64,000 nt of DNA from NCBI GenBank assembly GCA_035502775.1, contig DATJUB010000043.1:1-64000 (forward strand), given 5' to 3'. Under the pieces are notes generated by a model. That model was given only the letters and a program-made list of their open reading frames with translations. It made no database searches and was not told where the DNA came from. This stretch comes from 67-14 sp035502775. Its GTDB lineage: Bacteria > Actinomycetota > Thermoleophilia > Solirubrobacterales > 70-9. Shown piece by piece: positions 18,058-26,981 of this stretch. The translations under genes were made by a program, and so were the position numbers. Numbering within the stretch: the stretch's first letter is position 1; every line of letters begins with the position of its first letter.

Positions 18058-19310
18058 AGATCCGGTTCGTCGGCGGCGCGCCGCGCGGCCAGGTGACGCT
18101 GAGCCGCCAGCGCCGCCACGGCCAGGATCGCGACCACCGTGCCGTAGACGATGGTGGTCGACTTCAGCCCGAAGGAGCTGCTGCTGGCCACCCCGGCGAT
18201 CAGTGCGGGCACGCTGTAGGTCACGTACGAGATCACGAAGGCGACCGCGAACAGCGCGCCCCGTTCGTCCGGCCCGGCGATACGGGCCAGCGTGCCGAAC
18301 GAGCCGAGGGCGGAAGCGCCGAAGCCCACGCCGGCGATCAGCGTGCCGGCCCCGGAGAGCAGGGCGAGCTCGAGGATCACCCCGGCCATCGTCACCAGCA
18401 TTCCGGCGACCAGCAACAGCCCGGCGAGATTCAGCAGCCGGTCGGATGTCCAGTCACGCAGGACGAACGCGGTGACGGCACCGGTGCCGCAGAGCAGCGT
18501 CACCACGAGTCCGCCGATCAGGTTGCTCTCCAGCCCGAACACGTTGGCCGCGACCGATGGACCGAGCGAGAGGTAGAGCCCGCCCAGCGCCCAGCTGGCG
18601 GTGATGATCGGGATCAGCGAGTAGACCCGCGGCCGCAGGCGGACCGGAATGCCCACCTTTGGTTTCAGTGACTGGCGTGCGCCCGGCACCAGGGTCGAGG
18701 TTTCCGGCATCCGCGCGACCATCGCTCCCGCAACCACCATCCCGGCCAGCAGCAGGACGAAGACGAGGTGGGTCGGCTCGGGCGCGTACTGCGCGAGCGC
18801 GCCGCAGCCCAGGGCGCCGATCGCCAGGCCACCCAGCGGCACGATGCTGTTGACCACCCCGGCCCGGCCCGGGGCGTGGGCCGGGTTGAGGTCGACCAGG
18901 GCCGCGCCCATCGTGGTCATCGCCGCGCCGGTGGCGATGCCCTGCAGGAACCGGGCGACCGACAGCACCGCGATGTCGCCGGCGAAGAGAAAGAGCAACA
19001 GAGCGATCGTCTCCAGGGCGATCGCCGCGCCCAGCACGGGACGGCGGCCGATGTGGTCGGAGAGCGCCCCGACGACCAGCAGTGCTCCCAGAAGTCCGGC
19101 AACGTAGATCGCGAAGATGAAGGTGATCGTGGTGTCGGAGAATCCCCAGGCCTCCTGGTAGACCACGTAGAGCGGGGTCGGCACGGCGGATGCCGCCGTG
19201 AAGAGCAGGAAGATCAGGGCGATCGCCGTGAACGAGGTCGGATGTGAGAGCCGGGCCCTGGACGGGCTCCCGGCCTTCGAGGCCGGTGCTTGAGGGGTCG
19301 TTGCGGTCAT
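18042..19310 (-). CDS. MFS transporter (12-helix)
   Basis: The 422-aa integral membrane protein has the loop 2-3 motif GALSDHIGRRPVLGAA and a hydrophobic pattern for about 12 helices. It starts with a short cytosolic tail (MTATTPQAPASKAGS). Substrate is unknown; related proteins export sugars or drugs. ATG 19310 is preferred because residues encoded upstream (to 19400) look non-coding and would cross the intergenic palindrome side. It is divergent from the DoxX gene. Confidence 0.88.
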   Translation of the reverse strand: MTATTPQAPASKAGSPSRARLSHPTSFTAIALIFLLFTAASAVPTPLYVVYQEAWGFSDTTITFIFAIYVAGLLGALLVVGALSDHIGRRPVLGAAIALETIALLLFLFAGDIAVLSVARFLQGIATGAAMTTMGAALVDLNPAHAPGRAGVVNSIVPLGGLAIGALGCGALAQYAPEPTHLVFVLLLAGMVVAGAMVARMPETSTLVPGARQSLKPKVGIPVRLRPRVYSLIPIITASWALGGLYLSLGPSVAANVFGLESNLIGGLVVTLLCGTGAVTAFVLRDWTSDRLLNLAGLLLVAGMLVTMAGVILELALLSGAGTLIAGVGFGASALGSFGTLARIAGPDERGALFAVAFVISYVTYSVPALIAGVASSSSFGLKSTTIVYGTVVAILAVAALAAQRHLAARRAADEPDLQTRR

Positions 19311-19408
19311 GCCACCATGCGGTCGAGAGTTGCCGGCCGAAGTCCGGCCGGACAGTGACCATACCCATGCGCCGTGTTCCGCAAGGCCCACTCGGGCCAC
19401 GCGCTACA

Positions 19409-19422
19409 GTTGCGTAAGCAAC
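19409..19422. promoter_or_regulatory. Palindromic putative operator between MFS and DoxX genes
   Basis: GTTGC-GTAA-GCAAC is a perfect 5-bp inverted repeat, and ATTGCGCA follows 4 nt later as a partial third half-site. It lies in the divergent region and could control either gene; no regulator gene is adjacent. Confidence 0.4.
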
Positions 19423-19457
19423 GAAATTGCGCAGGCTACCGGCACCGGAGGTACATC

Positions 19458-20015
19458 ATGAGATTCATGTTCACCGCGCTTCGAGTTCTGATCGGGGCAC
19501 TCTTCATCGGCCACGGCACCCAGAAACTCTTCGGCTGGTTCAACGGACACGGGCTCGAGGCCACAGCAGGCGGCTTCGACTCGATGGGACTGAAGCCCGG
19601 CAAGGCGACCGCCGTGGTCGCCGGGATGAGCGAAGCGGGCGGCGGCGCCCTGCTCGCCTCGGGCATGGCGACGCCCGCCGCGGGAGCCGCCCTCACCGGC
19701 ACCATGATCCAGGCGATCCGCACCGTGCACGCCAAGAACGGACCCTGGGTCTCGAACGGCGGCTGGGAGTACAACGCGGTGCTGATCGCCGCGGTGCTGG
19801 CGATCGTCGAACACGGACCCGGCCCGTTCTCGATCGACGGTGCCCTCGATCTCGACCTGAAGGGCTCCGGGTGGGCGTTGGCCGCCCTGGCCGCCGGTAT
19901 CGCCGGTCCACCCCTGGTTCAGATCGCGCTGGCGACGTTCGCTGAGACCGATGCCGAAACCGGAAATGGCGAAACTCCCGATGCCGGGAGCGAAACCGAG
20001 GCCGAAACAGCCTGA
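19458..20015 (+). CDS. DoxX family membrane protein
   Basis: The 185-aa protein has four hydrophobic segments and the DoxX signature LRVLIGALFIGHGTQKLFGW near the N-terminus, with HAKNGPWVSNGGWEYN in the second loop. DoxX proteins sit in the inner membrane; some link to sulfur or redox stress metabolism. It ends in an acidic tail rich in Glu and Thr. ATG 19458 is fixed by GGAGG 6 nt upstream. Confidence 0.9.
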   Translation: MRFMFTALRVLIGALFIGHGTQKLFGWFNGHGLEATAGGFDSMGLKPGKATAVVAGMSEAGGGALLASGMATPAAGAALTGTMIQAIRTVHAKNGPWVSNGGWEYNAVLIAAVLAIVEHGPGPFSIDGALDLDLKGSGWALAALAAGIAGPPLVQIALATFAETDAETGNGETPDAGSETEAETA

Positions 20016-20031
20016 TCGCTAGGGTCCGGCC

Positions 20032-20856
20032 ATGTCAGCCGACCGGGTTCAGATCAAGATCGAGGATCACGTCGCCGAGGTGGCGATGGTCCGAAGCGAC
20101 AAGCACAACGCCCTCGACGGCGACATGTTCGAGGCGATCGCCTCGGCTGCCTCGACCGTTGCGGACGAGCCCGGCGTCCGGGCCGTGGTGCTCCATGGTG
20201 AGGGACCGAGCTTCTGCTCCGGGATCGACGTCGGCTGGCTCGCCGGCGAGAAGGCCGAAGGGTTCGGTGACGAGGCGATCAAGCGTGATGATTTCGGGGC
20301 CAACCTGTTCCAGCGTGTCGCCACCGCGTGGCTCGAGGTGCCGGTGCCGGTGATCGCCGCGATTCATGGCAACTGCCTCGGTGGGGGACTGCAGATCGCC
20401 CTCGGGGCGGACCTTCGCCTGACCGCCGCCGACGCGAAGCTGAGCGTGCGGGAGGTCCATTGGGGGCTGGTGCCCGACATGGGGATCACCGCGACCCTGC
20501 CTCGCCTGCTGCCGCTCGACGTCGCCAAGGAACTCACCTACACCGGCAAGGTCATCAGCGGCGAAGAGGCCGCCGCGATCGGTCTCGCCACCCGGGTCGA
20601 GTCCGATCCGCTCGGCGCGGCCCGCGAGCTGGCCACCCAGATCGCCGGCCGTTCCCCGGACGCGGTCCGCGCGGCCAAGAGGCTCTTCGAACACAGCTGG
20701 CATGAGGGTGGCCGGGCCGGCCTCGAACTCGAGTCCGAGCTTCAGTTCGGACTGATCGGGTCGCCGAACCAGATGGCCGCCGTGATGGCCGGGGTGACCA
20801 AGGAGCCCGCGGAGTTCACCGATCCGGAGCCCGGGTCGCGCGGCGCCTCGCGCTGA
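20032..20856 (+). CDS. Crotonase family protein, dienoyl-CoA isomerase-like
   Basis: The 274-aa protein has both crotonase oxyanion-hole regions (SGIDVGWLAG and NCLGGGLQIALGADLRL). The catalytic segment VREVHWGLVPDMG places Glu and Asp eight residues apart, as in delta3,5-delta2,4-dienoyl-CoA isomerase rather than the Glu pair of enoyl-CoA hydratase. It would act in beta-oxidation of unsaturated fatty acids. TAGGGT lies 6 nt before ATG 20032. No other beta-oxidation gene is adjacent; an ACAD/thiolase operon lies 20 kb away. Confidence 0.88.
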   Translation: MSADRVQIKIEDHVAEVAMVRSDKHNALDGDMFEAIASAASTVADEPGVRAVVLHGEGPSFCSGIDVGWLAGEKAEGFGDEAIKRDDFGANLFQRVATAWLEVPVPVIAAIHGNCLGGGLQIALGADLRLTAADAKLSVREVHWGLVPDMGITATLPRLLPLDVAKELTYTGKVISGEEAAAIGLATRVESDPLGAARELATQIAGRSPDAVRAAKRLFEHSWHEGGRAGLELESELQFGLIGSPNQMAAVMAGVTKEPAEFTDPEPGSRGASR

Positions 20857-21363
20857 TCAGGCGCCGGGCTTCACGACCATCAGGAAGATCGCGGCGATCA
20901 CGAGCAGGCCGGTGATCGCTCCGAAGAAACCCTCGGTGCGGCTCATCGTCTGGAATTCCTCCGAGAACTCGACCGGCCCGTCACCGGCGGCGGCGATCTC
21001 CTTCTCCGACATCGCCAGCAGCTTCTTGTCGGTCGGGATGAAGTAGCCGCCGATCAGCCCACCGAGGATGAACACGATCACGAAGCTGGCGCTGATCCAG
21101 GGGGCACCGAAGTCCCAGTCGTACTCGATCGCCTGATACACGCCGGTCGCGATGATCAGCAGCAGCGCCGGATTTGCGAAAAAGCGGTTGATCGTCAGCT
21201 GGATCCGAAAGACCAGGGGCATGTGGCGCGGATCACCCTTCATCGCCACCGGCATCAGGATCGATTCGGCGAAGGTCGCCCCGAGACCCACCACCACGGC
21301 GGTGATGTGAATCCAAAGCGAGATGTTGTAGCCGGTCAACGTAGTGGCGAGAGGAAGGTCCAT
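20857..21363 (-). CDS. DUF2269-like integral membrane protein
   Basis: The 168-aa protein has four hydrophobic segments with conserved His near WIHITAVVVGLGATF and resembles DUF2269 (predicted membrane proteins). Between helices 3 and 4 there is a charged loop (PTDKKLLAMSEKEIAAAGDG). Function is unknown. TAAAGT lies 6 nt before ATG 21363. Its stop abuts the crotonase stop. Confidence 0.8.
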   Translation of the reverse strand: MDLPLATTLTGYNISLWIHITAVVVGLGATFAESILMPVAMKGDPRHMPLVFRIQLTINRFFANPALLLIIATGVYQAIEYDWDFGAPWISASFVIVFILGGLIGGYFIPTDKKLLAMSEKEIAAAGDGPVEFSEEFQTMSRTEGFFGAITGLLVIAAIFLMVVKPGA

Positions 21364-21431
21364 GCCCCGACTTTAACGCGCCGCTCCAGACACTTGCGCC
21401 TGGCGACAAGGGACGTCTACCCTGTGGATTG

Positions 21432-21632
21432 ATGGAATACGAGCTGATTGACAAGTCAGGCGTTTCATTGGAAACCTTCGGAACGCCAGAGAGAGCGATG
21501 GACGCGTTCCGGGAAATGGTCGGCGAAGATCCTGCGGCCGCCGACGACATCGCGATCCTGAAACTCGACGACGAGGGACACGCCATCGGCCGAATCGACA
21601 CGGAAGGCGTCGCCTCAACGGCGGGACGCTAG
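21432..21632 (+). CDS. Small conserved-looking acidic protein, unknown function
   Basis: The 66-aa product (MEYELIDKSGVSLETFGTPE...) is acidic, without a signal peptide or transmembrane helix. It has a beta-alpha-beta look with AAADDIAILKLDDEGHAIG near the end. TACCCT lies 8 nt before ATG 21432. It begins a lower-GC stretch that includes the nuclease gene 80 bp downstream. I do not recognise the family; a small partner or regulator of the nuclease is possible but unproven. Confidence 0.6.
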   Translation: MEYELIDKSGVSLETFGTPERAMDAFREMVGEDPAAADDIAILKLDDEGHAIGRIDTEGVASTAGR

Positions 21633-21713
21633 ATGGCGGACTCAGTCGCGAAGGACGCGCCCACCTGAGGCGATAGCTACCCATGGCTCGAATCTGTCTA
21701 CTATTTCCGGACC

Positions 21714-23051
21714 ATGGAAGGTCCAGGAGTGGGAGACAGTCAGGACGACTGGCAGGCCGCAAGGCTGCTGCCGACCGTCGGGTTGCGCAACGAACAGGAA
21801 AAAGAGCAACGGGCCACCTCGTCGCTCTTGGCCGTGATGTTCGCGGTTCCTGAGTTCACCTACGGACTGACTTCAGAACTCGGAGCGCCAAAGGGGCAGA
21901 TCTCGACCTTCATCGAGATTCAACTTCGTGATCGCGAAAACAAGCGATGTATTCCTGATGGCGCGATCATCATCAAGCGAGGCTCAAGGCAGTGGCGTTG
22001 CCTAGTGGAAGTGAAAACCGGCCAAGCGAGCCTCAAGGCCGATCAGGTATCGCGATACCTCGACTGGGCTCGGGACAACGACTTCGATGCTGTCCTGACC
22101 ATCTCCAACGAGATCACCGCGAAGGCGACCGACTCGCCCGTATCCGTTGACGGTCGCAAGCTGAAGAAGGTGTCACTCTTCCACTTCTCATGGTGGCGGA
22201 TACTCACTGAGGCCATCGTTCAGCATCGTCATCGCGGCGTCAACGATCCCGATCAGGCATGGATCCTTGGAGAACTGATCGCATATCTCGATCACGATAA
22301 GTCCGGGGCCAGTGGTTTCCAAGGCATGGGTGATCAATGGGTTGGTGTCCGGACGGCCACCGCGAATGGGACTCTTCGCAAGGGCGATCCCGGCATTCAA
22401 GACGTTGCCGAGCGCTGGAGCCAATTCATTGACTATATGGCGATGGGCCTGGGTCAGGAACTGGGCCGAGATGTGACTCCCGTCCGACCCAGAAAGTTGG
22501 CAGCCGAAGTCCGGTTGGAGCAGAGTGTCAAGCAACTGGTCGAGGACGGGGTGCTGAACGCCGCCCTGAAAGTCCCTGACGCGGTCGGAAGCCTTCATGT
22601 GGATGCGGATCTCCGAACAAAGAAGGTCACGACGAGTGTCGATGTCGAAGCCCCTCGGGAAGGACGTCCGAAAACCAGGATCAACTGGCTGCTGCGTCAG
22701 CTGAAGCACGTCGAAATGGAGCTCAGAGTTGACGTGCGATTTGCAAATACGCGTGAGACTGCTTCCACGATGCTGGCCGAAGCGATCGAGTACCCGGAAC
22801 TTCTACTTTCACAAACCGACCCGAAACGCGACCCACGTACCTTCAAGATCGCGTTGACCAGAAAGATGGGATCCAAGCGGGGAAAGGAAGAAGGTTCCTT
22901 TGCTAGAGAGACTCGTCAGCAGGCGATCGACTTCTATCGGGACGTAGTCCAGGATCTCCGCGATTGGCAGGCGCCCGCACCGAAACTTCCCACACCAATT
23001 GAGGACGTTCAGCAGTCCCAAGTGGAAACTACGGCGCCGCCGCTAGCTTGA
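21714..23051 (+). CDS. Orphan PD-(D/E)XK nuclease-fold protein
   Basis: The 445-aa protein carries a restriction-endonuclease-like core: PD (81-82), then EVK (99-101) in WRCLVEVKTGQ, then QVSRY (111-115), the Q-x3-Y extension seen in RecB-family nucleases. The remaining 300 residues are unassigned and end in a Pro-rich tail. Codon use is visibly less GC-biased than neighbours (for example AAA, GAA and ATT codons), which suggests transfer. No methyltransferase or helicase is adjacent, so it is not a standard restriction system. Anti-phage or DNA-repair roles are possible. Confidence 0.75.
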   Translation: MEGPGVGDSQDDWQAARLLPTVGLRNEQEKEQRATSSLLAVMFAVPEFTYGLTSELGAPKGQISTFIEIQLRDRENKRCIPDGAIIIKRGSRQWRCLVEVKTGQASLKADQVSRYLDWARDNDFDAVLTISNEITAKATDSPVSVDGRKLKKVSLFHFSWWRILTEAIVQHRHRGVNDPDQAWILGELIAYLDHDKSGASGFQGMGDQWVGVRTATANGTLRKGDPGIQDVAERWSQFIDYMAMGLGQELGRDVTPVRPRKLAAEVRLEQSVKQLVEDGVLNAALKVPDAVGSLHVDADLRTKKVTTSVDVEAPREGRPKTRINWLLRQLKHVEMELRVDVRFANTRETASTMLAEAIEYPELLLSQTDPKRDPRTFKIALTRKMGSKRGKEEGSFARETRQQAIDFYRDVVQDLRDWQAPAPKLPTPIEDVQQSQVETTAPPLA

Positions 23052-23052
23052 T

Positions 23053-25161
23053 TCACTCCTGATTCGTCGAGGAAGACGACTCAGGTGGGACGGCCTCCCC
23101 GCCCTCCCGTGCCAGCGCGGAGGGCCACCAGACCTTCGGGCCGATGTCGAGGGTGAGGGCCGGGACGAGGATCGATCTGACCAGGAAGGTGTCGAGCAGG
23201 ACGCCGAAGGCGACCGTGAAGCCCATCTCGGTGAGGAAGACGAGTGGGAGGATCGCGAGCACCATGAAGGTACCGGCGAGCACTATTCCCGCCGAGGTGA
23301 TCACGCCGCCGGTCACCGCCAGACCTCGCAGCATGCCCTCTCTGGTGCCGTGGGTGAGCGTCTCTTCGCGCACCCGGGCCATCAGGAAGATGTTGTAGTC
23401 GATCCCGAGCGCGACCAGGAAGACGAACACGAACAGGGGCAGCGACGGATCCGTGCCGGGGAAGTCGAAGACGTACTTGCTGACCAGGACCCCGACCCCG
23501 AGCGAGGCCGCGAAGCTGACCACGACGGTGCCGATCAGGAGCAGCGGCGCGAGCACCGAGCGCAGCAGGGCCATCAGGATCAGGAAGACCACGATCAGCA
23601 CCAGCGGCACGATCACCTTGACGTCACGGTCGTTCGCCTCGCGGATGTCGTACTCGACCGCGGTGCCGCCGCCGACCAGGGTGTCGGGACCTCCGGCCTC
23701 CTTGGCCGCGTCACGGATGTCGGGAATGAGCGCGAACGCCTCGGTCGAGTACGGATTCGGCACGAGCACCGCGTTCAGCAGCACACCAGGCTCGCCCTTT
23801 GCGACCGGCTTGACCGAGGCCACCCCATCGACCCCGTCGACCGCCGTGACCACCGCCGGCACGTCGGCGGGATCGGGCACGATGATGTCGGTCGGCGCGT
23901 TCGCGCCCGCGGGGAAGGACTTCGCGATCAGCTCCTCGCCGGTGACCGCCTCCACGTCGTCGCGGAAGCCGCCCGAGGACGTCAGCCCGTCGTCGTAGGC
24001 GAACAGCCCGGCACACATGATCGCCAGCACGACCAGGGCACCCGCCCACACCCGGCGCGGACTCTTCGCCGTGCGGTCACCGAGGCGCCGCCACGGACCA
24101 TGGGTCGCGTCCACCCCGCCACTGCCCACTCTCGGGATCTTCGGCCAGAAGACCCATCGCGGCGCGATCACGAGCATCGCCGGCAGCAGGGTCAGCATCG
24201 AGAACATCGCCGAGAAGATGCCGATCGCCCCGATCGGGCCGAGGCTCGCGGTCGAATTGAGATCGGCGAGCGAGAGGCAGAGCAGGGCCGCCATCACGGT
24301 GCCGCCAGAGGCCAGGATCGCCGGACCGGCGCTGCGCAGGGCGATCTTCATCGACTCGCTCCTGCTCTCGTGGCTGCGTAGCTCCTCGCGGTACCGGCTG
24401 ATCAGGAGCAGCGCGTAGTCGGTGCCGGCACCGAGCACCAGCACCGAAAGTATCGAGGACGACTGTCCGTTGACGGTCACCCCCATCTCGGTCAGGCCGT
24501 AGCCGATCGCGCGGCTGCCGATCTCGGCGAAACCGACCGCGATCAGCGGCAGCCAGAGCAGGAAGGGCGAGCGGTAGATCAGGATCAGGAGGACGAAGAC
24601 GAGCAGGAAGGCCGCCGCGAACAGCGTGCCGTTGATCGATTCGTAGACCTTGATCGCGTCGGCCGAGTACCCGGCGGGGCCGGTGACCGCCACCTGGAGC
24701 CCGTCGAACGAGCCGCTGACCTCGTCGCGCACCTCGTCCACAGGGTCGAGCAGATCGTCGGCCTCGCCGGTCGATGTGATGCTGGACAGGACGAGCACGG
24801 CCGAGCCGTCCTTCGATCTCGGACCGAGCCGGAACGGTTCGCTGGTGCCCTCGACGTCGGCGTTCAGCTTCGCCACGTCGGCCTTGATCTTCCGCTGATC
24901 GGCCGGGGTCAGTCCGCCCTCGCGGCGGAACACGATCACGATCCCCGCCTGCTCGCCGTCGGTCAGCTGCTTGGTCGCGTCGAGGGCCTTGGTCGCCTCG
25001 GCGTTGCCCGGCAGGTACGAGCTCGACTCGTTGTTCTCGGCGTCGGAGAACTTGCCGGGGATGTTCATGCCGAAGATCGCGAAGATCGCGGCGAACCAGA
25101 CCACCACGACCAGCCAGCGGGCCTTCTTCCCGGCGGAGAAGGCGAGAATGGACTTGACCAT
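23053..25161 (-). CDS. MMPL/RND family transporter
   Basis: The 702-aa protein has the twofold MMPL layout: an N-terminal helix, a large extracytoplasmic domain (about 50-170), five helices with LGAGTDYALLLISRYREEL, then a second copy with GIDYNIFLMARVREE. The GxxxDY/Y motifs carry the proton-relay Asp. Members export lipids or drugs in actinobacteria. TAGGGT lies 7 nt before ATG 25161. It is not next to a lipid biosynthesis cluster here, so the cargo is unknown. Confidence 0.93.
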   Translation of the reverse strand: MVKSILAFSAGKKARWLVVVVWFAAIFAIFGMNIPGKFSDAENNESSSYLPGNAEATKALDATKQLTDGEQAGIVIVFRREGGLTPADQRKIKADVAKLNADVEGTSEPFRLGPRSKDGSAVLVLSSITSTGEADDLLDPVDEVRDEVSGSFDGLQVAVTGPAGYSADAIKVYESINGTLFAAAFLLVFVLLILIYRSPFLLWLPLIAVGFAEIGSRAIGYGLTEMGVTVNGQSSSILSVLVLGAGTDYALLLISRYREELRSHESRSESMKIALRSAGPAILASGGTVMAALLCLSLADLNSTASLGPIGAIGIFSAMFSMLTLLPAMLVIAPRWVFWPKIPRVGSGGVDATHGPWRRLGDRTAKSPRRVWAGALVVLAIMCAGLFAYDDGLTSSGGFRDDVEAVTGEELIAKSFPAGANAPTDIIVPDPADVPAVVTAVDGVDGVASVKPVAKGEPGVLLNAVLVPNPYSTEAFALIPDIRDAAKEAGGPDTLVGGGTAVEYDIREANDRDVKVIVPLVLIVVFLILMALLRSVLAPLLLIGTVVVSFAASLGVGVLVSKYVFDFPGTDPSLPLFVFVFLVALGIDYNIFLMARVREETLTHGTREGMLRGLAVTGGVITSAGIVLAGTFMVLAILPLVFLTEMGFTVAFGVLLDTFLVRSILVPALTLDIGPKVWWPSALAREGGEAVPPESSSSTNQE

Positions 25162-25204
25162 GATTCCGACCCTATCCGCGTGGCCGGAGGCTGTGGTCAG
25201 AAAG

Positions 25205-25330
25205 TCAGCCCGGCAGGCCGATCAGCACCGATCCGGTCTGATCGGCGGAGACCACCTCGGTGATCGCCACGCCCATGCCGCCCAGGGCGAGGACCAGCAG
25301 TGTGGCGAGCATGAATCCTGTGCGTTTCAT
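25205..25330 (-). CDS. Small membrane or secreted peptide (41 aa)
   Basis: The frame reads MKRTGFMLATLLVLALGGMG, then VAITEVVSADQTGSVLIGLPG and stop. It has a basic start, one hydrophobic helix and a short polar tail, like a signal peptide or single-pass miniprotein. TAGCCT lies 7 nt upstream, matching the leaderless pattern of this window, which supports it as real. It sits between the MMPL gene (same strand) and a divergent secreted protein. No family is recognised. Confidence 0.55.
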   Translation of the reverse strand: MKRTGFMLATLLVLALGGMGVAITEVVSADQTGSVLIGLPG

Positions 25331-25437
25331 TCGAGCGAGGCTAGGTGGGACATCCGCCGATGTCGATCACCATTCGGGGATTGATTCCACCCGTTTGAGG
25401 GCTGAGAATGGGCTCCCATCCCCTCTAGAAAGCCCAG

Positions 25438-26223
25438 ATGATCAAGAATCTGCCCAAGTGGGCGCTCCTCGCGCTGTTCCTGGCCCTACCGGCCGGACTC
25501 CCCTCTTTCGCCACCGCCGCCACCCCGAAACTCCAGCCCCGGCCGATCAAGTGCCACCAGCTCCAGGGCAGTGGACCGAAGGTCTGTTCCGAGAAACCCG
25601 GCCGGATCCCGTGGAAGAACGGCTGGTGGGCGGACGCGACCAAGTACAAGGTGATCGACGCGAATCTCTACACCGAGACCGAGTGGGACATTCCGTCCGA
25701 CGGCTACAAGGCGTTCTACGGCGCCGGCCACGTGATCGTCAACGCGAGGAAAGGCTTCGGCGGGACCCTGAAGTTCCCGCCGAAGAAGCGCGGGGTGAGC
25801 GTCACCGTCCTGAGCGGCAGCCCGGTCAAGTCGAGTGCCGCCTCGGCGGGCGGCTGGGTCACCGATGACGGCCCCTTCGGCTGCGGTGTCGACGAGGAGC
25901 TCGGTGCCGGCTACGCGCCCAGCTCACTGGCCGGCGTGGTCGCCGCCAACCCCAAGTCGAAGGAGATCAGCATCCAGTGGGCCATGCCGGCGGCACCGTT
26001 CCGCTGCCCGAGCGGGGTCCCGGTCTCCAATCCCACCGGAATCGAGCTGCCCTCCTCCGCCGTGACCACCCGCTACCCGGTTTCGGCCTTCCGCAAGGGA
26101 GATCTCTTCCGCCTGCCGATCAGGGCCAGTTGGACCCACACCGATCCCGGCGACAACGGCGTGTTCACGTTCAGTCTGGTCGGCAGCATCGTGATCGAGC
26201 GGGTCCACCACCGGATCCGATGA
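25438..26223 (+). CDS. Secreted protein of unknown function
   Basis: The 261-aa product has a signal peptide (WALLALFLALPAGLPSFATA, cleavage near ATAA). The mature part is Cys-containing (CHQ, VCSEK, FGCG, FRCPSG) and beta-rich, with no motif I recognise. A TAGAAA box lies 6 nt before ATG 25438. It is a single gene, followed by a membrane protein gene. Confidence 0.75.
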   Translation: MIKNLPKWALLALFLALPAGLPSFATAATPKLQPRPIKCHQLQGSGPKVCSEKPGRIPWKNGWWADATKYKVIDANLYTETEWDIPSDGYKAFYGAGHVIVNARKGFGGTLKFPPKKRGVSVTVLSGSPVKSSAASAGGWVTDDGPFGCGVDEELGAGYAPSSLAGVVAANPKSKEISIQWAMPAAPFRCPSGVPVSNPTGIELPSSAVTTRYPVSAFRKGDLFRLPIRASWTHTDPGDNGVFTFSLVGSIVIERVHHRIR

Positions 26224-26306
26224 ACGTCCGCCTCGTCACCACACGGTGACGAGGCATCCCCGTTCGCCAGGTGAATCCGCGGCCACGACCAGCTTTGCTG
26301 GGCCGC

Positions 26307-26981
26307 ATGACAAATCCAAACCCATTCCCGTCCCGGCGCCTGACCGCGATCTGCCTGATCGCGGCGGGCGTGCTCATGGTCGTCGGCTTCGCCGTCACCC
26401 CATGGGAGAGCGAGCAGACCTCCCGCGCCTACCACGACACGCTCGCCGCCAACGCCGATCAATCCCAGGTGGCGGCGGTCTTCCTCCACTTCGGCTATCT
26501 GCTGCTCGTTCCCGCGGCCTTCGGCATCATGTCGCTGCTGGCACCGCGCGGAGGCTGGCTGCTGAAGATCGGCGGGGTGATCTCGGTGTTCGGCATGGCC
26601 ACCCTGCCGGGTCTGCTGGTCACCGACTCATACGACCTCGCGATGGCCCAGGAGCTTCCCCGCGACGTCAGCGTCCGGGTGACCGACGCCGCCGGGGAGC
26701 TGCCGCTCTCGATGATCATGACCCTGCCCGCCGTGCTGGGGGTCGTCCTCGGCATGATCCTGCTCTTCGTCGCCCTCTGGCGGGCGGGCGAGGTCGCGGT
26801 CTGGTCCCCGGTCCTGGTCGCGGCGGGCTGGATCGTGTCCTTCGCAAGCTTCGGTCTGGTGACCATCGTGATCGGAGGCAGCGTGATGCTGGCCGGGTTC
26901 GTGCTCGCCGCGATCCGCCTCCTCGCCCCGGAGCGCACGAGGGCCCCCGAGGTGACTGCCGACGCTACCGCGATGCCGTGA
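26307..26981 (+). CDS. Integral membrane protein, unknown function
   Basis: The 224-aa protein has about six hydrophobic segments (LTAICLIAAGVLMVVGFAV; AVFLHFGYLLLVPAAFGIM; GVISVFGMATLPGLLV; LPAVLGVVLGMILLFVAL; VLVAAGWIVSFASFGLV; GSVMLAGFVLAAIRLL). Long loops contain TSRAYHDTLAANADQSQ. No family is recognised. ATG 26307 is preferred to an upstream start at 26271 because the hydrophobic region begins shortly after it. The end overlaps the convergent histidine kinase gene by 17 bp. Confidence 0.75.
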   Translation: MTNPNPFPSRRLTAICLIAAGVLMVVGFAVTPWESEQTSRAYHDTLAANADQSQVAAVFLHFGYLLLVPAAFGIMSLLAPRGGWLLKIGGVISVFGMATLPGLLVTDSYDLAMAQELPRDVSVRVTDAAGELPLSMIMTLPAVLGVVLGMILLFVALWRAGEVAVWSPVLVAAGWIVSFASFGLVTIVIGGSVMLAGFVLAAIRLLAPERTRAPEVTADATAMP

